Shown piece by piece: positions 14,000 to 21,319 of a stretch of DNA of 21,850 bases; positions within the stretch are counted from its first letter, which is position 1, and every line of letters starts with the position of its first letter. The notes below the pieces were generated by a model, which was not told where the DNA came from, searched no databases, and saw only the letters and a program-made list of their open reading frames with translations. Both the position numbers and the translations under genes were made by a program. The DNA is from a virus: positions 1 through 21,850 of the IMG/VR virus record IMGVR_UViG_3300038701_001425; one strand, 5' to 3'.

Positions 14000-15007
14000 T
14001 TATACGTCCATGCTGGCGAAGGCTTCGGCTTCGTCCGGCGACAGACTGGCGATGATGCGCTCGTATTCCTCTGGCCCTGCGCTTTCGAGGCGTTGCGCGA
14101 GCGCGGAATACTTCCCATCCGAGACGGACACCGGTGCTGCGTTGGGGACGTTGGCCAGTGTGACTGGGGCCTTGTCGCCCGGGCGTTTCTTTTGCGCGGG
14201 CGGCTGCGTGGCGTTGTCCTGTGCATGGGGCTGTGCATCCGCTTGAGGCGCGGGCTTTTCCTTGCCTTTGGGCGCGGGCACTTCAAGCCCAAGAACCTCG
14301 GCTTCAGCCGCATACAAGCGGTGCGCGGCCTCCAGCATTTGCCGGTGAGTCAGGTGTTGATACTGCGGGCTTGCAGTGATCGAGCGCACATGGCGGTCAT
14401 AGGCCTCGGCGTGGCTTTGGGTGGCGAGATCGGGGTATTCCCCGAAATAGCCCTTGGCTGCGCTGATGAATGCCTCGTAAACAGCCTTCTCTTGGCTTTC
14501 GGCCACGGCACGCTGTGAGATGGCTTCTTTTTCCACCCCTGCGATTTCATCCAGCTTTGCGAGGTATTCATCTCGCGAGATTTCCCCGTTCTCGTAGCGG
14601 TCGAACACATCTACCTTGGCGGATTTGAGGGCCTCGATTTCGGCGTCAATGGCGGACATGTCAGGGGCTTGGGTGCCGGTGGCCTGCTCGCCTTTGTCGC
14701 TGTCCTCGTCGGCATTGTCCTCGGCGGTATCGTCGCTGGCGGCCTGAGCTGCGGGTTCGCCTTGGTCGCTCCCTTCGTCAGCCGCATCGCTCACCCCCTC
14801 GTCTGCGTCATCATTGTCGGTTGCGCCCTCGTTCTCCTCGTCGTCAAAAAGTGCCGCGCGTTCCTCGTCGCTGAGAAGGCGCATGTCCTCTTCGGTCCAT
14901 TCCTCGTCATCGCTGGGCGCGTCCTCGATCTCGGGCAGATCGTCCTGCGCCTGTTCGGCCTGCGCCTGATCCTCGGTCACGTCGTCTTTGATGTCGTCGT
15001 TAGGCAT
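14000..15007 (-). CDS. Scaffold protein, 335 aa
   Basis: The start at 15007 is preceded by AAGGAGGG with seven bases of spacing; the longer open frame to 15091 covers the neighbouring small gene and is rejected. Residues 1-115 are extremely acidic (Asp/Glu with Ala, Gln). A helical, coiled-coil-like centre (about 118-235) follows, then a Pro/Gln/Lys linker (about 245-290) and a short helical C-terminus that ends A-F-A-S-M-D-V. An acidic N-terminus, coiled centre and small C-terminal helix that docks on the capsid are typical of phage scaffolds. Its place between portal and major capsid protein agrees. No protease domain is visible. Confidence 0.85.
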   Translation of the reverse strand: MPNDDIKDDVTEDQAQAEQAQDDLPEIEDAPSDDEEWTEEDMRLLSDEERAALFDDEENEGATDNDDADEGVSDAADEGSDQGEPAAQAASDDTAEDNADEDSDKGEQATGTQAPDMSAIDAEIEALKSAKVDVFDRYENGEISRDEYLAKLDEIAGVEKEAISQRAVAESQEKAVYEAFISAAKGYFGEYPDLATQSHAEAYDRHVRSITASPQYQHLTHRQMLEAAHRLYAAEAEVLGLEVPAPKGKEKPAPQADAQPHAQDNATQPPAQKKRPGDKAPVTLANVPNAAPVSVSDGKYSALAQRLESAGPEEYERIIASLSPDEAEAFASMDV

Positions 15008-15027
15008 GTGGTTTCCCTCCTTGTGCC

Positions 15028-15204
15028 TTATGCTGCGGTGAAGTCTTTGACGCGGCTGGCGTGCATCCATCCGTCGCGCCAGTTTGCCCATTGGCCGGGG
15101 TATTCATCCGGCTTGAACGGTGCGTCCTTGATGTGCGGGTTAGCCTCCAGCGGCTTGCCTTGGGCGAAAGCCTGCTGTCCTGCGAGAAACGGGGGCAAAC
15201 TCAC
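15028..15204 (-). CDS. Rmf/CrpP-like small protein, 58 aa
   Basis: The GTG at 15204 overlaps the portal stop as GTGA, so translation is coupled to portal. The protein has the spacing G-x-x-A-F-x-x-G-x-x-x-x-x-N-P-H, then a short loop, then W-R-D-G-W-M-H-A. This is close to the G..A...G.....NPY...W..GW..A pattern of ribosome modulation factor and the CrpP-like small proteins. In E. coli, Rmf joins 70S ribosomes into inactive dimers. Phage relatives of this pattern exist, but their role is not known to me. The Tyr of NPY is His here. It could act on host ribosomes late in infection, or have drifted to a structural role. It stops 20 bases before the scaffold start and includes no signal or membrane segment. 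Confidence 0.65.
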   Translation of the reverse strand: MSLPPFLAGQQAFAQGKPLEANPHIKDAPFKPDEYPGQWANWRDGWMHASRVKDFTAA

Positions 15205-17519
15205 GCCATGCCCTCCATCATTGCCGGATCGCCTTGCATGGCCTGCTGGCCCTGCTCCTGCATCGTCTGCTGTTCCTGCATCGCCATGGCCTGCTGCTCG
15301 GCCAATGCGGCTTCTTCTTCGGCCATGGCCTGCTGGCGGGCCTCATCCACTGGCGAGACGTAGCCGGAACGGTTGAGTACGTTATCGACCACTGGCGCGG
15401 CGGGCGCGGCTGAAAGGATTTGCAAGGCAAGCTCCAGCGCGTCCTTCTGCGTCTGAATGTTCTCGCGCGGCATGCCTTTGAGAACCTTCATCGCGTCGGC
15501 CTTGGCCTTTTCGGCGCGCGCCATCTTCTCAGCAGCTTCGCCTTCCAGCTTGGCAAGGTTGGCTTGCGCCGCTCTGGTCTCCATCTCGGCTTGTGCGGCC
15601 TTGCCTTTCTCCCGGGCCTCTCGCTCTGGATCGGGCTGGTTCGGATCGGCGTCGGGGTCTTCCATGCCTGTAATCTGGCGGATGCGGTTGACCACTTCGT
15701 CGCCGCTTGGCAGGTCCATCATTTCGACCACAAGATCGAGTAGAACCATGACGATCTGGGGCGCGACAGGCCCAACCTGCGTGAGAAGCTCCATGAACTG
15801 CTGCACCGCGGCTTGGCGGAGCGATGCGTTCCAAGCGTCTTCGCTGATAATGTAGTCTGCCTTCGTGCGCACGATGTCGTTCTCGGGCAGCCCGTCATTG
15901 ATGGTGATGTAGTCAGGCGACCCGCGGCGGTTTGTGATCCGGAAGGTCTTTTCTTCGGTCATGAACTGCTCGGACAGGCTCAGCACCTTTTCGCCATGCA
16001 CCTGCCGGGCAAGCCGTAGGTTATCGAAGATAGCGGCGGTGGACATGGCCCCTTGCTCTTGACGGGACTGGATAGCCTTTCCGCTGGTCGCATTTGTGGT
16101 GCGGCCCATGGCTTCGTCTGTGATGCCTGATAGCGTTTGCACCATGGACATGCTGAGGTTCATGATATCGAGGTGCGCGGATGCCAGCTCGCGGTCTGCG
16201 CTGATATCCAGAGCCTTTCCCGGGCGTTTGACGATGATTGAATCGGGCCGGCTGATTTCCTCTTCGAACTCGTCCAGGTCTTCGACCGCGCCCTCATCCA
16301 TGATCACCTTGTTGGAATTGATGATCGCCAAGGCCTTGGACAGGCGCTTGTTGAGGTCTTTCTGGGCGCTAATCATGCCGCGAATGATGCCATATGGCGT
16401 GTTGTCGGCTGCTTTGCGGTATCCCCAGATTGGGGTGAAGGGGTAGCGGTTGTGGCGGTAAGGGCTTGGTGACATCCAAAGGACGCCGCGAAGAGTCATG
16501 ACCATGACATGCACGCGCTGCGTCAGTCGCTTACGCACCTCTGCAAAGCCGCTGGATATGGATACTTGATGACCGAGGCTTTCACGGTCGTAAATTTCGC
16601 CCGTAAACTCCCCGCCTGCCATGCGCTCTTCCATGACCGGCACTTTGAACCATGCTTCGATCAAGCGGACGCGATCGCGGGCATAGCTGGGGTGTTCGAT
16701 GCTGTGATATTGGCTGTGTGCCTGCTCGGACAGGTATTCCTGGCTGTCCATGGGCTGATCGCCGTGCCGGTCGAGGAACGCGCCCCACTCGTAATGGCTT
16801 GACGTGCTGGCCTGCACGATGCCTTTGCGCTCAGGGAACATTGCGCAGGCGGTATCAACGTCCACCCACTTGGTGCGAAAGATGAAGCGGGCATCAGACA
16901 GGTCGAGCTCTTGGGCCGCCGTGTCATAGATGATGTTGCGCCAGCTTTCGTGGCGCTCGTAAATCGGCTCGCCTTCGCTGTCATCTTGCACACCGCTCTC
17001 GATCCAGCCCAAGCCCACCTTGGCCGCGTCCGCAAAGGATCGGGACACATGGAACTCGGTCTTGTTCACGTCTGCCAGATACTTGAGCAGGTGGCTTTTC
17101 TTCTCCGCGCTGGCCAACGCATTCTTGTTGCGGGGCAGGATGCGGTAATCGACCCGGGTGCGGCGCTCTGTGCCCAGCACCCAGTTGATACTTTGGGCGA
17201 TGACGTTGTATGTGAGCGGCTCTTGCCCGCGCTTTTGGAGTACGGCAAGGGCCTCCTGGTCCCACTGGTCGTGGTCATAGAATGCCTCGTCTTGCTCCAT
17301 CAGGCGGCGGCTGTTGCCTTGGGCGTCGAGCTCGCGCAGGTAGTGGCCTATCAGGCGGCCATGCAGCTCTTGGGCGCGCAGGCTGTCCAGATCGGACTTG
17401 ATGGCTTTGTCGACCTCCCCGAGGAAAGCCGCCGACGGCACCTTGAAGCGGTCTTCGGGTGTTTGGTCGGGCTTGACCCGGGCCTCGATCTGGTTCGGGC
17501 TATCGTATGGGTCACGCAT
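15201..17519 (-). CDS. Portal protein, P22-type, 772 aa
   Basis: The portal forms the dodecameric ring through which DNA enters and leaves the head. The length is close to the P22 portal (725 aa). It has the expected N-terminal helices and then a Y-N-V-I-A-Q-S-I-N-W-V-L-G-T-E-R-R-T-R segment at about residues 104-122. The central region has W-R-N-I-I-Y-D and, further on, Y-G-I-I-R-G-M-I-S-A-Q-K-D-L-N-K-R-L-S-K-A. A clip/stem region with S-G-I-T-D-E-A-M-G-R-T-T-N-A-T-S-G-K follows. From about residue 640 a long Ala/Glu/Lys coiled coil is followed by a Met/Gln/Ala-rich tail, comparable with the P22 portal barrel. GGAGGTG lies seven bases before the ATG, and the gene overlaps its upstream neighbour by eight bases. 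Confidence 0.92.
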   Translation of the reverse strand: MRDPYDSPNQIEARVKPDQTPEDRFKVPSAAFLGEVDKAIKSDLDSLRAQELHGRLIGHYLRELDAQGNSRRLMEQDEAFYDHDQWDQEALAVLQKRGQEPLTYNVIAQSINWVLGTERRTRVDYRILPRNKNALASAEKKSHLLKYLADVNKTEFHVSRSFADAAKVGLGWIESGVQDDSEGEPIYERHESWRNIIYDTAAQELDLSDARFIFRTKWVDVDTACAMFPERKGIVQASTSSHYEWGAFLDRHGDQPMDSQEYLSEQAHSQYHSIEHPSYARDRVRLIEAWFKVPVMEERMAGGEFTGEIYDRESLGHQVSISSGFAEVRKRLTQRVHVMVMTLRGVLWMSPSPYRHNRYPFTPIWGYRKAADNTPYGIIRGMISAQKDLNKRLSKALAIINSNKVIMDEGAVEDLDEFEEEISRPDSIIVKRPGKALDISADRELASAHLDIMNLSMSMVQTLSGITDEAMGRTTNATSGKAIQSRQEQGAMSTAAIFDNLRLARQVHGEKVLSLSEQFMTEEKTFRITNRRGSPDYITINDGLPENDIVRTKADYIISEDAWNASLRQAAVQQFMELLTQVGPVAPQIVMVLLDLVVEMMDLPSGDEVVNRIRQITGMEDPDADPNQPDPEREAREKGKAAQAEMETRAAQANLAKLEGEAAEKMARAEKAKADAMKVLKGMPRENIQTQKDALELALQILSAAPAAPVVDNVLNRSGYVSPVDEARQQAMAEEEAALAEQQAMAMQEQQTMQEQGQQAMQGDPAMMEGMA

Positions 17520-17994
17520 GGTCTTTCACCTCCCGATGAATTTCCTTACCGGTGCGATTGTCGGTAACGATCATATCGGCCACCACATCATGGTGATCGC
17601 GGGGGCGCGGCGGGACGGCCAGCAGGTCGCCAAGGTGATCGCGCACGATGCCGATGATCTTGCGGACGTTGTTCAGGTTGTTCGGGTTGAACCCAAGGTT
17701 AGCGCTGAACAGGGCGGCGTTGACCACAATGTCACCCTCGTCACCGGTTTCCTCGGCCCATGCCCATGCGCGGGACAGCGGGATGACGCAGGGAATGATA
17801 CGTTCGTGATTGATGCGGTCGACGCGAGGCGTCAGCGCCATGGCTGCTTCGCCAGAGTTCTGGTTCCACGTTAGCCAGACAAGGACATCGCCGCGGCGGT
17901 AGACCTCATGGCTGATACGCAGGTCATACGGCGCCTTGTATTCGCTTGCGTCTCTCTCGATCATGGTTGTGTTGTGCTGGTTCATCAGATCCAC
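17512..17994 (-). CDS. Protein of unknown function between terminase and portal, 160 aa
   Basis: The frame starts with GTG at 17994, three bases after GGAGG, or with ATG at 17985, which overlaps the terminase stop as TGATG. Neither start is decisive. Two strand-rich parts (about 20-75) are followed by a helical segment with N-N-L-N-N-V-R-K-I-I-G-I-V-R-D-H-L at about 104-120, and a charged C-terminus. No known domain is evident. Genes in this position are usually small packaging or head-linked factors, but I cannot assign a role. It overlaps the portal start by eight bases. Confidence 0.75.
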   Translation of the reverse strand: MDLMNQHNTTMIERDASEYKAPYDLRISHEVYRRGDVLVWLTWNQNSGEAAMALTPRVDRINHERIIPCVIPLSRAWAWAEETGDEGDIVVNAALFSANLGFNPNNLNNVRKIIGIVRDHLGDLLAVPPRPRDHHDVVADMIVTDNRTGKEIHREVKDHA

Positions 17995-19601
17995 ATGCCT
18001 CCGGCTGGTCTGTTTTTGCGGCGCGGCCTACGTGGGCCACTAATTGCGGTGGGGTTGAAGCCTTGCGCCCACTGGCGTAGCGCATCGGCGGCCTCGGAAT
18101 GCCCTTCGAGCTTTTCGGGCTCATGGCTCCATACGCCGAGGCGTGCGTTCCACTTCTTCCGATAGAGGGCCAAGTGTTCGAGGCCGTCGCGGCAGCCCTC
18201 CTCATCGAACCACGCCTCTTGGAACTTGCCGCGGGTCAGTTCGATGCCGTGCTGGATTGTCTGGACGCGGGGCACGATTGTGAAATGCCAATCCGGGGCC
18301 AGGTCGCGCAGCATTTCGACCGGGGCCCCGACTTTGTGTTCCAGTTGCCGGACTTGATCGGCGTCATGCGGCAGGTGATGAACGCCAAAGACATATCCTG
18401 TCTCGCGCAAGATATTGACGTAGTGGGCGTAGCCTTCGCCCCAGCCCTCGATGTAGCGCAGGAAGCGGTGCTGCGCACCCACGTGCTGCATCAGCCAGAT
18501 ACCTGTGCCGTCACCCGCACCGATATCCCAGAAGGTATGGACAAGGCTTTGCTGGACGTGCGGGATGGTGCCGATGCGGCCTTCGATGCGGGCCCTGGCG
18601 AGCTGCGGTGCGAAGAATGTTCCCTCGGTTGACTTGCGCCAGCATTCGGCGCTGGTCGACGGCATTTCCTGCCACATCTTTTCGCCGTTGCCGGAAAAGT
18701 CATTTTCCCGCTTGGACACATACCAGGCGCGCTGCTGGATCGTCAGAGTCGTGCCTGTGTCCGCCTCGATGCTGTTGAAATACTCATGATCGGCCGGCGC
18801 GATGATGACACCTTTGGGGTCCATGACGTAGCCGGGATCGCGCCACCACGGAAAGAAGTGGAATTTCCACTCAGATGGTGAGAGCTGCTCGTCGGTCTTG
18901 ATCTGGCACACGGCCTCGGCGCGGGTGGCAATGTCGTAGAACTCGCCGCTCTGGCCTTCTGCTGTCGATTCAATGATGGCGATGCCATTCTTGGGGACAG
19001 CGGGCAATGAACCGGTGATGATTTCGCGCGCCTTCTCAGGGTGTTTGGCGCCCAGCTTGCCAAGCTCCGAGACGTGCAGGCGGTGGATCGTGCCGGATCG
19101 CATGGAGGTTGCCACGCGGATCGCGCTGTTGTTGTGGGCGAAGTGCAGCGACGATGCGGTTTCAGACTTGAGCGGACAGACTGCGCGTATCTCAGGCGGC
19201 AGGTTGTGATAGGCAAAGCGCACCTTGTCCCGGAAGATCACGGTCGCGTCGTCCAGCGTGTGCGCGATAATGCCGACGCGCTGGTCGGGGATGAACAGTG
19301 CGTGATCCAGCCAGAGGATTGCGATTACGGTAGTGAACCCAAGCTGGCGGGCCTTCATCACCACATTGCGATAGTGCAGCCCCTCGATGAACTGGCGCTG
19401 CGCCTCATTGGGGATGAAAGGGACAACGGCTGGCGCTTCACCTGCGTTGTCCTCATCAGCCTTGGTCATAATCTTGTAGAGGTGGCCTGAAAAGATGCGC
19501 CAGCGCCAAGACTGCAATGCCGCGACAAGCTCGGCCTCTGTCGTGGGCACGAATGTCTCGTCAATCAGGTCAGGGTCCAGGATCACGGCACGGGCGTTCA
19601 T
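17985..19601 (-). CDS. Terminase large subunit (packaging ATPase-nuclease), 538 aa
   Basis: TerL pumps DNA into the prohead and cuts it. The ATPase has a Walker A-like K-A-R-Q-L-G-F-T-T (residues 83-91), a Walker B region ending in the catalytic Glu at H-V-S-E179, and the coupling motif I-I-E-S-T-A-E-G (209-216). The C-terminal nuclease has W-D359-I-G, H-H-L-P-H-D-A-D (408-415) and H-S-E-A-A-D-A-L-R (501-509), all acidic positions expected for metal binding. Length is normal. The ATG at 19601 overlaps the small-subunit stop as ATGA. All active-site residues are present, so the enzyme should be functional. Confidence 0.95.
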   Translation of the reverse strand: MNARAVILDPDLIDETFVPTTEAELVAALQSWRWRIFSGHLYKIMTKADEDNAGEAPAVVPFIPNEAQRQFIEGLHYRNVVMKARQLGFTTVIAILWLDHALFIPDQRVGIIAHTLDDATVIFRDKVRFAYHNLPPEIRAVCPLKSETASSLHFAHNNSAIRVATSMRSGTIHRLHVSELGKLGAKHPEKAREIITGSLPAVPKNGIAIIESTAEGQSGEFYDIATRAEAVCQIKTDEQLSPSEWKFHFFPWWRDPGYVMDPKGVIIAPADHEYFNSIEADTGTTLTIQQRAWYVSKRENDFSGNGEKMWQEMPSTSAECWRKSTEGTFFAPQLARARIEGRIGTIPHVQQSLVHTFWDIGAGDGTGIWLMQHVGAQHRFLRYIEGWGEGYAHYVNILRETGYVFGVHHLPHDADQVRQLEHKVGAPVEMLRDLAPDWHFTIVPRVQTIQHGIELTRGKFQEAWFDEEGCRDGLEHLALYRKKWNARLGVWSHEPEKLEGHSEAADALRQWAQGFNPTAISGPRRPRRKNRPAGGMWI

Positions 19602-20155
19602 TGCTCATCGCCTGCCTTGGCTGTTGCAATGGGTGTTGGCTTTGCCTTGGTGAATGCCTCAAGCAACCCGCTCAGGCTGTTGGCAACATCACGATCTGCC
19701 TTGTCGTTCATCCCCAGATAGCCAGCGAGCTTGTCGAGGGCCTTCAGGCGGTCCAGCGGCTTAATCTTGACCTTTAGCAAGTCTCCCGGCGTCTCTCCGG
19801 GCATTTGGTGACGGTCTGTCTGTATCTCGGCCAGAAGGTCCAGATCGGCGGGTGTGCATCGTGACAGGTCGATCTGAGGCGTTCCGTCTTCACCAATGCT
19901 CACGAATTTGGACAGGCCGGAGAAGGCGATGCGCTCGTATTCGGCTATGACATCATCGAGGGTTTTGGCTGTGCGCTTGGCGGCTGCGCTCATGATTTCA
20001 TGGACGCGCGCTTGGACCTTTTCATTCCCTTTCAAGCGCGAAGCGTTCCCGTCATTCCGCTTGTATCCCGCCGAAACATAAGCATCGCTCGCGCTCGCGC
20101 CTTTTGCGAGAGCCTGTGCGAATGCTTCATGCTTTGGATTAGAAAGGATGCCCAT
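19598..20155 (-). CDS. Terminase small subunit, Terminase_2-like, 185 aa
   Basis: The sequence starts N-P-K-H-E-A-F-A-Q-A-L-A-K-G-A-S-A-S-D-A-Y-V-S-A-G-Y and continues with S-R-L-K-G-N-E-K-V. This is the helix-turn-helix DNA-binding pattern of the Terminase_2 family, which recognises the packaging site and presents DNA to TerL. A central helical oligomerisation region follows (about 55-85), and the C-terminus is Ala/Lys-rich. I prefer ATG at 20155; a GTG at 20170 is also in frame but lies inside motif copy C. No strong ribosome site precedes either start. The gene overlaps terL by ATGA. Confidence 0.9.
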   Translation of the reverse strand: MGILSNPKHEAFAQALAKGASASDAYVSAGYKRNDGNASRLKGNEKVQARVHEIMSAAAKRTAKTLDDVIAEYERIAFSGLSKFVSIGEDGTPQIDLSRCTPADLDLLAEIQTDRHQMPGETPGDLLKVKIKPLDRLKALDKLAGYLGMNDKADRDVANSLSGLLEAFTKAKPTPIATAKAGDEQ

Positions 20156-20163
20156 GCCCTGAG

Positions 20164-20178
20164 ATACCACATGTTGTG
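20164..20178 (-). promoter_or_regulatory. Copy C of the CAAYATGTKGTAT motif, at the terminase start
   Basis: The minus strand reads CACAACATGTGGTAT, identical over 15 bases to copy B in front of the capsid gene. It ends nine bases before the preferred terminase ATG. Its core is 41 bases from the core of copy D, about four helical turns, which would suit cooperative binding by one regulator. Confidence 0.35.
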
Positions 20179-20204
20179 CGCGTACTGGCGTTTATGGGCA
20201 TCAT

Positions 20205-20220
20205 ATACAACATGTTGATA
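20205..20220. promoter_or_regulatory. Copy D of the motif, perfect palindrome CAACATGTTG
   Basis: A perfect ten-base palindrome lies in the divergent region between the terminase (minus) and the toxin-antitoxin operon (plus). It overlaps the presumed -35 element of the plus-strand promoter, so a protein bound here could repress that promoter. Confidence 0.35.
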
Positions 20221-20244
20221 AATGTTAAAAGGATTCACTTAAAT
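20215..20244 (+). promoter_or_regulatory. Possible promoter of the toxin-antitoxin operon
   Basis: TTGATA (20215-20220) and TTAAAT (20239-20244) are spaced by 18 bases in an AT-rich patch ahead of the plus-strand genes. The fit to sigma-70 is fair, and no other candidate is better in this gap. Confidence 0.35.
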
Positions 20245-20259
20245 TCAGGGATGCTGGGC

Positions 20260-20383
20260 ATGGCGGGTTTCTGCACTGAATGCCTCGATCACGCATTATT
20301 GCCTTGCTTGCGGCGGCATCACCTATCATATTGATAGCCATGGCGGGCAAGAAAAACAAAGTTTTAGGACTGATGAACGCTGA
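20260..20383 (+). pseudogene. Possible frameshifted tiny zinc-ribbon ORF
   Basis: An ATG at 20260 with AGGGA eight bases upstream begins M-A-G-F-C-T-E-C-L-D-H but stops after 24 codons. The +1 frame continues H-Y-C-L-A-C-G-G-I-T-Y-H-I-D and stops at 20383, overlapping the proposed toxin start. Joined by a one-base skip near 20293, the two give about 40 residues with two CxxC pairs, like a small zinc ribbon. This may be chance, a sequence error, or a broken gene. Confidence 0.2.
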
Positions 20384-20669
20384 TACTTTTCAGCGAGAGG
20401 TGCGTGACCGCGCGAAGTTTACGCACGCTGTCCGGATCACAGATCATGTGTTGCTGGATAACGCGCATAGAAACATTACGCGCATGATGATCATCCGTGC
20501 TTTGCGCAAGGGGACGCTTAGGAAAGCCCCTGTATGGGACGCTGCCTACGGGAACTGGACGGGGGCTATACAACACATCGGCACTGGCACTGACCTTACC
20601 GTTGTGTGCGCTCTGAAAGAGGGCGTTTTGACGGTTACGGTCGTGACGGCATATGGCACGCCGAAGTAA
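20373..20669 (+). CDS. DUF4258-like toxin of a type II toxin-antitoxin pair, 98 aa
   Basis: The protein has the DUF4258 pattern: H-A-V-R-I-T-D-H near residue 17, then R-N-I-T-R-M-M-I-I-R-A-L-R-K-G-T-L, then G-N-W-T-G-A-I, and a C-terminal L-T-V-V-C-A-L and L-T-V-T-V-V-T-A-Y. This family is related to RelE/MqsR-type mRNA-cutting toxins, so ribonuclease activity is inferred. The frame is open back to 20280. I prefer ATG 20373 because AGGA lies three bases upstream and the length then fits the family; the longer N-terminus is only a hydrophobic stretch without a ribosome site. The antitoxin gene follows after 17 bases. The pair lies on the strand opposite to the late operon. Confidence 0.75.
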   Translation: MNADTFQREVRDRAKFTHAVRITDHVLLDNAHRNITRMMIIRALRKGTLRKAPVWDAAYGNWTGAIQHIGTGTDLTVVCALKEGVLTVTVVTAYGTPK

Positions 20670-20686
20670 GTTTTGGGAGAGACGCA

Positions 20687-21175
20687 ATGACAGATTTTAT
20701 GCACCCACATAACGCGGGGGAACGCTACCACTACACTGACAGTGGGCTTCACAACATCTGGCTTGTCGGTGGCGTTGATCGTGTTGAAACGCCCTACGGA
20801 ATGGCGACCTCAATCCGGGACTTGGATGAGCTTCACATGGAGATTGGCCGCGCTATAGCATCCAAGGCCTTGTCGAGCGGCGAGATAAGCGGGGCTGAGT
20901 TTCGATTTCTACGGCAAGAGCTTGAGCTTTCGCAGAAGGCTTTGGGCCGGTTGCTACACTGCAACGAGCAGCAGATTCACCGATGGGAAGGTGAGAAGTC
21001 AGGCTTACCAGGCACGGCGGCTGTTGCTCTTGCCGGTTATTACATCGAGGCGACTGATCCAGAGAGCCGCGTAAAGGATTTGCTTGATCGGTATGCGGAG
21101 CTTGACGCGCTGGAAGCCAGGTCAGAAATGATCTTCACCATGAAACAGGACCACTGGGAGCCGGAGGCGGCTTGA
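20687..21175 (+). CDS. HTH antitoxin (MqsA/HigA-like) paired with the DUF4258 toxin, 162 aa
   Basis: The start is ATG 20687 with GGGAGAG just upstream. Residues 14-30 (Y-H-Y-T-D-S-G-L-H-N-I-W-L) are a signature of antitoxins that accompany DUF4258 and MqsR-type toxins. Residues about 71-101 form a helix-turn-helix: E-F-R-F-L-R-Q-E-L-E-L-S-Q-K-A-L-G-R-L-L, then Q-Q-I-H-R-W-E. The N-terminal CxxC zinc knuckles of classical MqsA are absent. The protein should bind its own promoter and neutralise the toxin. The toxin-first order is as in mqsRA and higBA. The palindrome at 20208-20217 is a candidate operator, though this is a guess. Confidence 0.8.
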   Translation: MTDFMHPHNAGERYHYTDSGLHNIWLVGGVDRVETPYGMATSIRDLDELHMEIGRAIASKALSSGEISGAEFRFLRQELELSQKALGRLLHCNEQQIHRWEGEKSGLPGTAAVALAGYYIEATDPESRVKDLLDRYAELDALEARSEMIFTMKQDHWEPEAA

Positions 21176-21186
21176 CGGCATGGAAC

Positions 21187-21210
21187 CCCGCCGTGTGAGC
21201 GGCGGGTTTT
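21187..21210 (+). terminator. Rho-independent terminator after the toxin-antitoxin operon
   Basis: CCCGCCG pairs perfectly with CGGCGGG around TGTGAG and is followed by TTTT. It begins 11 bases after the antitoxin stop and would end the plus-strand transcript before it meets the convergent methyltransferase gene. Confidence 0.8.
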
Positions 21211-21319
21211 CAACTATCCTTAGTGAAATGTTCTTTGTTGCCGTTTTCGAGAAAATGGTACACGTTCGCCGAATGTTTGAGCGCCTATTTCGTCAGGGAT
21301 TCGATATAGCAATCCGCAA

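Noticed and set aside
20032-20238. 68-codon minus-strand frame overlapping the terminase small subunit
   Set aside because: It overlaps most of the N-terminal coding region of the terminase gene in another frame and has no supporting motif.
20280-20372. Longer N-terminus for the toxin, with a signal-peptide-like hydrophobic stretch
   Set aside because: No ribosome site precedes it, the length exceeds the family norm, and the same DNA shows a more regular CxxC pattern in other frames.
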